Counted from the stretch's first letter, positions 1 to 6,274 are shown. The stretch: 7,612 nt of DNA from Methanolobus sp. UBA32 (GCA_002507205.1 DAZF01000065.1:1-7612); one strand, 5' to 3'. Program-made: numbers and translations. Notes: generated by a model not told the origin, from the letters alone.

Positions 1-53
1 TCAATTCTACCGTTCTTTTTATGACTGGAACTCTTGCATCTCGGACAATTCAT
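1..53 (-). CDS. Transposase N-terminal fragment (zinc ribbon), cut by window edge
   Basis: Reading leftward from an ATG at 53, 17 codons stay open to the window edge and give MNCPRCKSSSHKKNGRI. A start of the form M-x-C-P-x-C followed by a basic KNG-type stretch is typical of the zinc-ribbon head of IS1-like and related archaeal and bacterial transposases, where a second CxxC would follow about 15-20 residues later, outside the window. No good Shine-Dalgarno precedes the ATG. TATA-like stretches on the same strand (67-75 and 81-90) could give a nearly leaderless transcript. Only the first cysteine pair is visible, so another zinc-ribbon protein is possible. It lies 51 bp beyond the stop of the kwaB-like gene, which keeps its expected C-terminus, so the element appears to border rather than interrupt that gene. 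Confidence 0.55.
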   Translation of the reverse strand, partial: MNCPRCKSSSHKKNGRI

Positions 54-104
54 ATGCAAAAATAGGCATTTATAGCATAACTATATTTAGATAACAAAGC
101 CATA

Positions 105-1007
105 CTAGTTTATCTGTTGACGGCTAGCTGCTTTGTAGCATTCTGGAGAACCATTTACTAATTCAACTTCATATCTACGCCGATCCAATACTTCCAATAA
201 ACCCATTACATGTCCATCATTTACAATTATTTTGCCGTTTTCTTCCCTAATTTCGACACCTGTTTTCTTACAGAGGTCTGCTAAATAATCTTTATCTATA
301 TTTTCAGTTTTCTTTTGAGATCTAATGGATGCCAAATAACGTGCTGCACGAGTATGAGAAATAGCATACTGTCTTATGTCGTCAAAATCAAGGAATGGTA
401 CATCATTTTGAATATCTAATATATTCTTAGGTACTGCAGCAAGTATAGCATCCTGCAACTTACAAGTAAATTCAAAACCGCTGGGTCTTAATATGTAGAT
501 ATTATTAGAATCTACAACAAAGTCAAAGTCATTGTCCAATTTAAATACATGTCCTGTAATAAGTTTTAATGAATTGGTTGTTAGACGAATCAGGCGTTTA
601 CTTAGTACTCCTTTAAATTGAGTTGCCCTTCTTATTGCTGTTAAGCGTCGACCACTACTATCCGTCATTTGAACAAAGTAACAGAAAATATTAGTTGGAT
701 TTGAAAATGAATTATTTCCCATAGGTAAGTTATTAGCCAAATGTAAATCACGCATTCTTTCCGATAAATCATCATCCAAAGGCAAATAAATATATTCACA
801 ACCTTCGTACTTTTCAGAAGGTTCATATTTCCGTGGTTCGCTACTCAAATTCTGCATTGAAGTCCACGTATCTACTGCCATTTCGCTTAACGCAGTTTGT
901 ATATTTGCGTCTACAGGTACAAGTGAAAAACTTTGTCCATCGGATTCATCCTTTCCTATGCCAAATTCTTTGACATTTATGTTGTCAAAATCAAAGTCCA
1001 ATATCAT
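105..1007 (-). CDS. kwaB: KwaB-like protein (DUF4868), Kiwa defence system
   Basis: A soluble protein of 300 residues with no signal peptide or membrane segment. The middle (about 130-180) carries the pattern I recognise from DUF4868: a hydrophobic run ending in FKLDNDFDFVVDSNNIYIL (155-173), then a phenylalanine-glutamate pair (FEF, 178-180). The C-terminus (about 266-300) has the family-like end of a short helix, LLEVLDRRRYEVEL, and a final YKAASRQ. In studied bacterial Kiwa systems KwaB is the cytoplasmic DNA-associated partner that docks on membrane KwaA and blocks phage DNA replication and late transcription. The start is the ATG at 1007, overlapping the KwaA stop by 4 bp (ATGA), with GGAG at 1016-1019, eight bases upstream. 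The stop is TAG, with TAA five codons later. The gene is A+T-rich (18 G+C in the 60 bases 481-540). The family call rests on pattern and neighbour, not on a search. Confidence 0.78.
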   Translation of the reverse strand: MILDFDFDNINVKEFGIGKDESDGQSFSLVPVDANIQTALSEMAVDTWTSMQNLSSEPRKYEPSEKYEGCEYIYLPLDDDLSERMRDLHLANNLPMGNNSFSNPTNIFCYFVQMTDSSGRRLTAIRRATQFKGVLSKRLIRLTTNSLKLITGHVFKLDNDFDFVVDSNNIYILRPSGFEFTCKLQDAILAAVPKNILDIQNDVPFLDFDDIRQYAISHTRAARYLASIRSQKKTENIDKDYLADLCKKTGVEIREENGKIIVNDGHVMGLLEVLDRRRYEVELVNGSPECYKAASRQQIN

Positions 1008-1570
1008 TCATCCATCTCCAAAAAAACAGTGTCACTTAATCGATATACTACTAGCTGTTCTCCATTATTCACAGCAACTCTCGGCGTAATGAGTACGAAC
1101 GTATTCTTGCCAGTAAGTGGATTTCCATCTAGAGAAGGGTACAAAGTAAATATGCGATAGCCTTTCAAAGAAAATAAAATATTCATGTAGTGAAGATTAA
1201 GGTGCCAGAAAATGAAAACAATAAATCCAATAGCAGTTAAAACCGACAAAAAATCTCTCCATGTCGAAAAGTCAGCAGAATAAAATGGTAATAACAGAGT
1301 GAAAAGATACACTAGCAAATGATCTCGATGATCCTCTGCTGTTCCAACAACGATTGTCCTTTTTTCATGTAACTTTCTTGCTGTCCGAATGCGCCACCAC
1401 AAAAAAGCATTAGGTATAATCACCATAAATCCACAGAATGCAAGAAAATAAGAATCAGCAATTAGACTGTTTCCTTTAATGGCCCAAATGACAAAAAGAG
1501 GAGATATACTACTTAGAACCATGAACAAACGTGCCAATTTTAAACCTTCATCATGTTCATTTTTTGTCAT
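1004..1570 (-). CDS. kwaA: KwaA-like four-helix membrane protein, Kiwa defence system
   Basis: A protein of 188 residues with four hydrophobic segments at about 15-33, 41-61, 84-101 and 108-136. A basic, charged loop between helices 2 and 3 (61-83) includes the stretch TAEDHRDHLLVYL. A soluble tail of about 50 residues (137-188) contains a GYRIFTLYP start and ends VYRLSDTVFLEMDE. Size, helix number, soluble tail and position directly before a DUF4868-like gene all match KwaA, the membrane sensor and scaffold of Kiwa, which recruits KwaB and reacts to phage attack at the envelope. The start at ATG 1570 is 3 bp beyond the hsdS stop. Only a weak GGGGT (1578-1582) precedes it, so expression probably depends on translational coupling to hsdS. 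On sequence alone this would be only a membrane protein; the neighbour makes the call. Confidence 0.74.
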   Translation of the reverse strand: MTKNEHDEGLKLARLFMVLSSISPLFVIWAIKGNSLIADSYFLAFCGFMVIIPNAFLWWRIRTARKLHEKRTIVVGTAEDHRDHLLVYLFTLLLPFYSADFSTWRDFLSVLTAIGFIVFIFWHLNLHYMNILFSLKGYRIFTLYPSLDGNPLTGKNTFVLITPRVAVNNGEQLVVYRLSDTVFLEMDE

Positions 1571-1573
1571 TAA

Positions 1574-2782
1574 TTAGACCCCATGATTAATTCGTAAGTC
1601 TCCAGAAATTAGTTCTGGAAGGAGCGTATCACGAAGTTCAACAAGTTTATAGTTGTTAATAAGGTTAGATTCCCATAGATTGAATAACGGTTCCACTTGT
1701 TTTGTGAATTTTTCCAGTATCGACAATGAAGGAATAACAATAGATGTATCTTCAACAGTTCTTTTGCTTATGTTTTGTTGTGCTGAACCACTGGCCTTAT
1801 TCTCCAACTCAGAAATATTAGAGAGCATCATTAGGTAATTATAATAAACGTAATTTTTCTTGGGTATTAAAGCACAAACTGCTTGATTGGTCGTCAATGA
1901 AAAAGAATTAAATGAAACTTGACCAGCTGTTGCACCATACAAAGCTACAAGTGTAGACTTGGCAGGAATCCACTTTGCAGATGATTCATCCAATCCTTTT
2001 TCTGTGATGAAATTTTCTGTTCTCGTTACAATAGATTGCCGAACTTCCCCAGAAGTTAACCAAGGAACAGTACCCCCTTCCCAATATTGAGACTCACTTC
2101 TTTTTGGAGTTCCACCATTGGATATTTGAGAGCAACAATCTTTTATTGTCCCAATTCTCCACCCCTTCGGCACCTCCCCCAACTCCGTCTCCTCAAAACT
2201 ATCCGGGAACAGGTCTGCAATCTCCTTCGGCAGCCCCGTGTCCAGACCCTCAGCCTTTGCACGCACCGGATCAAAGTCCACAAACCACGACTTGAAAATA
2301 GCCCGTGCCATGGCTTCCAGTGTTTCATTCATCCGGCGGTTGAGTTCTATTTTGTCGTCCAGCGTGCCGAGGATGTGGGCTATAACACCCTGCTCATATA
2401 CACTTGCTGGTACACGAACCGGAATCATGTGAACATGGTTTCTATTCAACGTGGGAACTCCGCTACCCACATTAAAAGTTTTCAAATCCAATGATTTTAG
2501 TAGATAATAACAGAATCGTATATTGTTGCCTTTAAAGTCCTTGACCCAAAGAGTCGTATTCAGGGGCCAGAAGTCTGATTTTATAAACTGGCCACCGCCA
2601 AGACTTCCAGAGCGTCCTATTACTACCCCAGGACCACGAACCATAGCTTCTATGTGAGTACCGACTTGACCGGTTGATGCAATGACTGGAAAGGGACCAG
2701 AAGAGCGCTCTGTTCCCGGAAGATCGAACCCACGCTGAAGAGTCAATACTTCTCCAAGTGTGGTATCAGTAAATTCACTCAT
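1574..2782 (-). CDS. hsdS: Type I restriction-modification specificity subunit HsdS
   Basis: HsdS directs the type I methyltransferase/restriction complex to a bipartite DNA site. The 402 residues show two target-recognition domains. The first (about 5-125) opens TLGEVLTLQRGFDLP and contains VIGRSGSLGG and GVPTLNRNHVHMIPVRVP. The central conserved region (about 127-170) reads IAHILGTLDDKIELNRRMNE then FKSWFVDFDPV. The second domain (about 200-350) opens LGEVPKGWRIGTIKD and contains ISNGGTPKRS, GATAGQVS and SAQQNISK. A shorter second conserved helix follows (355-395), ending LRDTLLPELISGDLR. Length and layout are normal for a full HsdS. It starts inside the end of the nuclease gene (8-bp overlap) behind a near-perfect Shine-Dalgarno. 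Base composition is uneven: the central region is about 60% G+C, while stretches of both recognition domains fall to 30-37%. Confidence 0.95.
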   Translation of the reverse strand: MSEFTDTTLGEVLTLQRGFDLPGTERSSGPFPVIASTGQVGTHIEAMVRGPGVVIGRSGSLGGGQFIKSDFWPLNTTLWVKDFKGNNIRFCYYLLKSLDLKTFNVGSGVPTLNRNHVHMIPVRVPASVYEQGVIAHILGTLDDKIELNRRMNETLEAMARAIFKSWFVDFDPVRAKAEGLDTGLPKEIADLFPDSFEETELGEVPKGWRIGTIKDCCSQISNGGTPKRSESQYWEGGTVPWLTSGEVRQSIVTRTENFITEKGLDESSAKWIPAKSTLVALYGATAGQVSFNSFSLTTNQAVCALIPKKNYVYYNYLMMLSNISELENKASGSAQQNISKRTVEDTSIVIPSLSILEKFTKQVEPLFNLWESNLINNYKLVELRDTLLPELISGDLRINHGV

Positions 2783-3815
2783 CCCTGCTCACCTCCTCCA
2801 ACTCCCCCAGTTCCTTTTCCAGCTCCTCAATAGTAGGTAGGTTACCTTTCAAATCATCAGGCAGGGATTGAGCAAGTTTATACTCGGCTATGCCAAGCGG
2901 TTTGTGCATATCACGCAAGGAATATTCAACAATCACACGGTTCTTACTTTTACAAAGCAGGATACCGATAGTAGGATTATCCGCAGAGTGGCGTAGCAGG
3001 TCGTCCACAGCAGAGAGATAGAAATTGATCTTGCCGGCGTATTCCGGTTTGAACTCGGTCATCTTCAGTTCCACAACCACAAAGCAGCGCAGTTTCAGGT
3101 GGTAGAAGAGCAGGTCGAGGTAGAAATCATCTCCTGCTACTTCAAGGTGGTATTCGTTTCCCACAAAGGCGAAACCTACACCAAGTTCCAGCATGAAATC
3201 CTTGAGATGTTCCAGCAGTCCTTTCTGGAGGTCACGTTCCACAGCCTGGTCGTGCAGTGTGAGAAAATCAAAGTTATAGGGATCTTTAAGTATCTGTTGT
3301 GCCAGCTCGGACTGAGGTGCGGGCAGCGTATGTGTAAAATTGGATTGTGCAGCACCCTGCCTCTTGTGCAGGGAAGTCTCGATCTGAGCCACCATGACCG
3401 CACGGCTCCAGCCGTTCTCAATACAGGCACCGGCATACCATTCACGCAGAGCAGGGTCTTTTATTTTCGTAATAAGGGTCACATTATGTCCCCATGGTAA
3501 TTGTCCAACAAGCTGTTGGACTATTGACACTTCAGGATAAGCATCAGCAAAAGCCCGCATATAGAACAGGTTCGCCCGGGAAAGACCTTTCATATCGGGA
3601 AACTCCTGTCTCAAATCATCAGCCAAGCGGTCGATTACCTTTGAACCCCAGCCTTCCCGGTCCTGACGTTCCAGAATTGTCCTGCCGATATGCCAGTACA
3701 GCTGGATAAGTTCACGGTTGACACTGAGTGCTGCATGTACACGAGCGGCTCGAATCCTGTTCTTCAGGTCGGCCAGCAGAACCTCATAACCCGCAGGTAT
3801 CATATCAGCTACCAT
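2775..3815 (-). CDS. DUF1016/YhcG-like PDDEXK nuclease
   Basis: The 346 residues have the two-part layout of the YhcG/DUF1016 family. The helical N-terminal domain (about 10-165) shows [12 protein letters not shown] (36-47), the [20 protein letters not shown] stretch (58-77), [12 protein letters not shown] (78-89) and [11 protein letters not shown] (105-115). A C-terminal PDDEXK nuclease domain (about 175-315) follows. Its probable active site is D234 in FYLDLLFYH, then the E249-x-K251 pair in VVVELK, with an acidic residue at 221 or 225 upstream and [11 protein letters not shown] (262-272) downstream. The family is predicted to be a nuclease and is often found beside type I modification genes; its exact substrate is unsettled. 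ATG 3815 overlaps the end of hsdM by 11 bp; Met5 (3803) is an alternative start. The acidic tail (330-346) is variable. All expected catalytic residues appear intact. Confidence 0.9.
   Translation of the reverse strand: MVADMIPAGYEVLLADLKNRIRAARVHAALSVNRELIQLYWHIGRTILERQDREGWGSKVIDRLADDLRQEFPDMKGLSRANLFYMRAFADAYPEVSIVQQLVGQLPWGHNVTLITKIKDPALREWYAGACIENGWSRAVMVAQIETSLHKRQGAAQSNFTHTLPAPQSELAQQILKDPYNFDFLTLHDQAVERDLQKGLLEHLKDFMLELGVGFAFVGNEYHLEVAGDDFYLDLLFYHLKLRCFVVVELKMTEFKPEYAGKINFYLSAVDDLLRHSADNPTIGILLCKSKNRVIVEYSLRDMHKPLGIAEYKLAQSLPDDLKGNLPTIEELEKELGELEEVSRDE
2789..2796 (-). promoter_or_regulatory. Strong Shine-Dalgarno for hsdS
   Basis: The minus strand reads GGAGGTGA, fully complementary to the 3' end of archaeal 16S rRNA (ATCACCTCC), with six bases between it and the hsdS ATG at 2782. 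It lies inside the 3' end of the nuclease reading frame. It fixes the hsdS start and suggests that hsdS is translated efficiently in its own right rather than only by read-over from the nuclease gene. Confidence 0.85.
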
Positions 3816-5439
3816 ATCCCAGTCCCTTCAGGTTCTCACGAATAGCCTTTTCCAGCTTTGCACTCTCTTCAAACTGCAATTCGAGTTCCATCGTCAGCCT
3901 TTCCATCTTCTCTCCGAAAGGCTCACCATCCTCCTCCTGTGCAGCTGCACCGACATAACGACCCGGAGTAAGTACATGACCATGTTTACGAATCTCATCC
4001 AGTGTAACCGACTTGCAGAAGCCTGGCTCATCCTCATAACCATCTCCCTTTTTCCATGCATGGAAAGTATCAGCTATTCGAAGAATATCCTTTTCATGAT
4101 CAAAATCACGCAGAACACGGTCTTTCATGTAACCAAGATCACGTGCATCAATGAACAGTACCTCTCCCTTACGTTCCCGGCTTCCATTATAAGCCTCCTT
4201 GTTGCGTGTCAGGAACCAGATACATGCAGGGATCTGGGTGTTAGTGAAAAGCTGTCCCGGCAGTGCCACCATGCACTCCACCAGGTCCTTCTCTATGAGC
4301 TCTTTGCGGATCTCACCTTCATTATTGGTATTGGAACTCATGGAACCATTAGCTAGAAGCAATGCCATGCTGCCATTTGGTGCAAGGTGATAGATCATAT
4401 GTTGCATCCATGCAAAATTAGCATTATTGGCCGGCGGAATTCCATATTTCCAGCGCGGATCCTCCTTAAGTTGCTCACCGCCCCATTCCTTCATATTAAA
4501 AGGCGGATTTGTCATGATGTAATTTGCACGCAGATCCGGATGCTGGTCACGTGAGAAAGTATCTGCGGGCTCCTTTCCAAAATCAAAATCCATCCCCCTG
4601 ATGACCATATTCATGCAGGCAAGTCTCCATGTTGTAGGATTTGACTCCTGTCCGTATATCGATAATTGCCCGATACGTCCGCCGTGCTCTTCCACAAAAC
4701 GTTCCGACTGGACAAAGAAACCACCAGAGCCACATGCTGGGTCGTAAACTCTGCCCTGAAATGGTTCAAGCATCTCAACAATAAGGGTGACTATGGATTT
4801 GGGTGTGTAATACTGTCCACCCTTCTTGCCTTCTGCACTGGCAAATTCCCCAAGGAAATACTCGTAAACGTGTCCAAGGATGTCCTTAGCTTTCAGATTC
4901 TCATGGGTAAAAGGTATAGTAGCAATAAGATCGATCAATTCTCCAAGTTTTGCGGAATCAATCTGAAGGCGTGCATAGTCCTTAGTCAGCACACCTTTAA
5001 GCTTGGGATTATCCTTCTCGATTGCCTCCATTGCATCATCAAGAAGTCGGCCCACACTTACCATCTTATAAGTGTCAATCTTTCCGTTTTTGACAGTAAT
5101 CTCTGTACCGGAAGGAAGCTTGGCACAGCTTTGCAATGTATCCCAGCGGGCAAGAGCCGGAACCCAGAAAACATTCTTCTCAGTATAATAATCACGGATC
5201 TCCAGTTCTTCAGCTTCTAATTCCTCATCTCCACCTAAATAATATTCATGTTCGGGATCTTTGAATTGTTCCAGAAGCTCTTTTCGTCGCTCCTCGAATG
5301 CATCAGAAACATATTTAATAAAAACAAGGCCGAGGACTACATGCTTATAAACGGCAGCGTCCAGGTTGGAACGTAATTTGTCTGCGGATGTCCAGAGTTT
5401 GTTATCAAGATCTTTGAGGAAATTTTCGTTTTCATCCAT
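3805..5439 (-). CDS. hsdM: Type I restriction-modification DNA methyltransferase subunit HsdM
   Basis: An N6-adenine methyltransferase of 544 residues that acts with HsdS. The N-terminal HsdM helical domain (about 7-175) begins with [17 protein letters not shown]. The catalytic domain carries the QYYTPKSIV motif (209-217), the S-adenosylmethionine-binding motif DPACGSGG (233-240) and the catalytic NPPF (311-314, preceded by MT). Later blocks include MVALPGQLF (390-398), the [10 protein letters not shown] stretch (403-412) and [10 protein letters not shown] (427-436). The C-terminal helices (about 505-540) should contact HsdS. Length is normal and no motif is broken. ATG 5439 is preceded by AAGGA (5448-5452) with eight bases between, and by a candidate TATA box near 5490. 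It is the first gene of a five-gene unit and is relatively G+C-rich (33 G+C in the 60 bases 4681-4740). Confidence 0.96.
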   Translation of the reverse strand: MDENENFLKDLDNKLWTSADKLRSNLDAAVYKHVVLGLVFIKYVSDAFEERRKELLEQFKDPEHEYYLGGDEELEAEELEIRDYYTEKNVFWVPALARWDTLQSCAKLPSGTEITVKNGKIDTYKMVSVGRLLDDAMEAIEKDNPKLKGVLTKDYARLQIDSAKLGELIDLIATIPFTHENLKAKDILGHVYEYFLGEFASAEGKKGGQYYTPKSIVTLIVEMLEPFQGRVYDPACGSGGFFVQSERFVEEHGGRIGQLSIYGQESNPTTWRLACMNMVIRGMDFDFGKEPADTFSRDQHPDLRANYIMTNPPFNMKEWGGEQLKEDPRWKYGIPPANNANFAWMQHMIYHLAPNGSMALLLANGSMSSNTNNEGEIRKELIEKDLVECMVALPGQLFTNTQIPACIWFLTRNKEAYNGSRERKGEVLFIDARDLGYMKDRVLRDFDHEKDILRIADTFHAWKKGDGYEDEPGFCKSVTLDEIRKHGHVLTPGRYVGAAAQEEDGEPFGEKMERLTMELELQFEESAKLEKAIRENLKGLGYGS

Positions 5440-5484
5440 GGTTTGAATCCTTGTTCATATTGACATTAAAAATTAATTATCTTT

Positions 5485-5502
5485 GCATATATCACTTTCT
5501 AA
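5485..5502 (-). promoter_or_regulatory. Candidate promoter (BRE/TATA) of the hsdM-kwaB operon
   Basis: The minus strand reads GAAAGTGATATATGC, a TATA-like core (5485-5494) directly behind a purine-rich BRE-like GAAAG. With the usual archaeal spacing of about 25 bases, transcription would start near 5463-5468. That leaves a leader of 24-29 bases containing the AAGGA Shine-Dalgarno of hsdM. A second and sequence-wise better TATA (ATTTATATC, 5615-5623) lies farther upstream but lacks a purine-rich BRE and would give a leader of about 150 bases. Either or both may be used. Confidence 0.4.
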
Positions 5503-5532
5503 TTGTAACTCCGTATTCTAGTTTTAATTTCA

Positions 5533-5620
5533 AGTTTAATGATTGTAAACTGAATTTGCAACTTTTAGAAAATGGCAATTTGGAATCTGTAAAGTCCCCC
5601 TATATCGAAACAAAGATATA
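5533..5620. repeat. Two short inverted repeats between pth2 and hsdM
   Basis: AGTTTA (5533-5538) faces TAAACT (5546-5551) across seven bases, and TATATC (5601-5606) faces GATATA (5615-5620) across eight. The second overlaps the upstream TATA-like box at 5615-5623, so it could be an operator or simply A+T-rich coincidence. Nothing else is recognisable in the gap 5440-5673: I see no tRNA-like cloverleaf and no coding frame with a good start. Confidence 0.3.
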
Positions 5621-5673
5621 AATTATGCAGAATTTGGCTCAGTAGAATACCTGTTAAAATCAGCATCAATAAG

Positions 5674-6033
5674 CTAAAATAAACTCAATCTCTTTGTTAA
5701 TATATCGATCTCTTCACTTTTCATCGGGAAAAAGCCTAATGCTGTAATTGTCCCAGGCTCCACTTCTGTCCTTCCAGCATCTCGTATAAGTTCACAGATA
5801 TATCCTTCATCAATGGCTTTGTCTCTGAAGTTCAACAATTTGGTTCGATTCTTGATCTTCAGAACAACTTTCTTTTGTTGTTTTCCATCATCGAACCATT
5901 CTTTTATATCATCAATACGATCCAGATTTTTGAGAATTGGAGTTATAGATGCATGGGCAACTTGAACTCCAAGTTTCCCTGGAGAAATCTCGACATCTTC
6001 AGGTATTACTATTACTTGTTTGTACTCCCACAT
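5674..6033 (-). CDS. pth2: Peptidyl-tRNA hydrolase, Pth2 (archaeal/eukaryotic) family
   Basis: Pth2 enzymes cleave peptidyl-tRNA that drops off ribosomes and so recycle tRNA. From ATG 6033 the protein has 119 residues, the usual size. It opens with a beta strand, YKQVIVIP, then SPGKLGVQVAHAS (17-29) holding the conserved lysine and histidine, then QKKVVLKI (53-60), the hallmark RDAGRTE (84-90) and PGTITALGFFP (93-103). A GTG at 6042 would add three residues, but its GTGA fits better as the Shine-Dalgarno of the ATG. The stop is TAG, with TAA 16 codons later. The sequence looks divergent for a housekeeping copy (for example IKEWFDDGKQQ at 43-53), so it may be a second, element-borne copy; that is inference. 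It lies 234 bp upstream of hsdM on the same strand and probably has its own promoter. Confidence 0.92.
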   Translation of the reverse strand: MWEYKQVIVIPEDVEISPGKLGVQVAHASITPILKNLDRIDDIKEWFDDGKQQKKVVLKIKNRTKLLNFRDKAIDEGYICELIRDAGRTEVEPGTITALGFFPMKSEEIDILTKRLSLF

Positions 6034-6038
6034 GTTTT

Positions 6039-6042
6039 TCAC
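6039..6042 (-). promoter_or_regulatory. Shine-Dalgarno deciding the pth2 start
   Basis: GTGA on the minus strand matches the right half of the archaeal Shine-Dalgarno (GGAGGTGAT) and sits five bases before ATG 6033. The same GTG could be read as an upstream start, but then no ribosome site precedes it. A TATA-like GTAAATAA (6065-6072, minus strand) would place the transcript start very near 6043. Confidence 0.45.
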
Positions 6043-6082
6043 ATTTTATTAATACGCTCACAATTATTTACAAATTCTGCTT

Positions 6083-6110
6083 AGTAAGACAAATTGGTAT
6101 ACCAGTAAGA
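6083..6110. promoter_or_regulatory. Operator-like site upstream of pth2: direct repeat around a palindrome
   Basis: AGTAAGA occurs at 6083-6089 and again at 6104-6110, exactly 21 bp apart (two helical turns). Between and overlapping the second copy is the perfect 10-bp palindrome TGGTATACCA (6095-6104). The block lies 50-77 bp upstream of the pth2 ATG, just behind the likely TATA box, where an archaeal activator or repressor would bind. Function is inferred from geometry only. Confidence 0.35.
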
Positions 6111-6161
6111 TATTGTTTTTATTGTTTTGGAATATGTGACATGTAGGAAATATTTACCAAA

Positions 6162-6241
6162 CTTTTTTGAAGCAACGTTTTAGGTTTCTTATTAATTTAT
6201 CAAATCATTGACTGCTATTTCTCCAATTGCCTTCAAAAAAG
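6162..6241. repeat. 11-bp inverted repeat flanking 58 bp
   Basis: CTTTTTTGAAG at 6162-6172 is the exact reverse complement of CTTCAAAAAAG at 6231-6241. The right arm overlaps the T-tract of the integrase terminator. The arms are partly low complexity, so this may be chance. It could also serve as a second stem behind the terminator or mark a small relic element. The enclosed DNA holds no convincing coding frame. Confidence 0.35.
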
Positions 6242-6274
6242 AAAAAGGATAGTGATTTTTATCAATCACCTCCT
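6235..6274 (-). terminator. Hairpin plus T-tract terminator of the integrase gene
   Basis: Thirty bases past the integrase stop, the minus strand folds as AGGA, G, GTGATT, loop GATAAA, AATCAC, TA, TCCT: six perfect pairs, then four more beyond a small internal mismatch. It is followed at once by TTTTTC and TTTTTT (6246-6235). Stem plus T-tract is the classic intrinsic terminator form, and T-tracts alone terminate archaeal transcription. The left stem arm spells AGGAGGTGAT, a perfect Shine-Dalgarno, but no start codon at suitable spacing opens a meaningful frame, so I read it as part of the stem. Confidence 0.75.

Noticed and set aside
2087..2494. Plus-strand frames of 63-135 codons and a minus-strand frame of 61 codons over hsdS
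   Set aside because: They cluster in the G+C-rich conserved centre of hsdS, where stop codons are rare in all frames; none has a plausible start site or domain.
4666..5220. Open frame of 184 codons on the plus strand
   Set aside because: It lies wholly antisense to the catalytic part of hsdM, whose motifs are intact; its product has no recognisable domain pattern, so it is a coding shadow.
5440..5673. tRNA gene or attachment site in the pth2-hsdM gap
   Set aside because: No cloverleaf arms, no T-arm GTTC-type box and no direct repeat matching another part of the window were seen.
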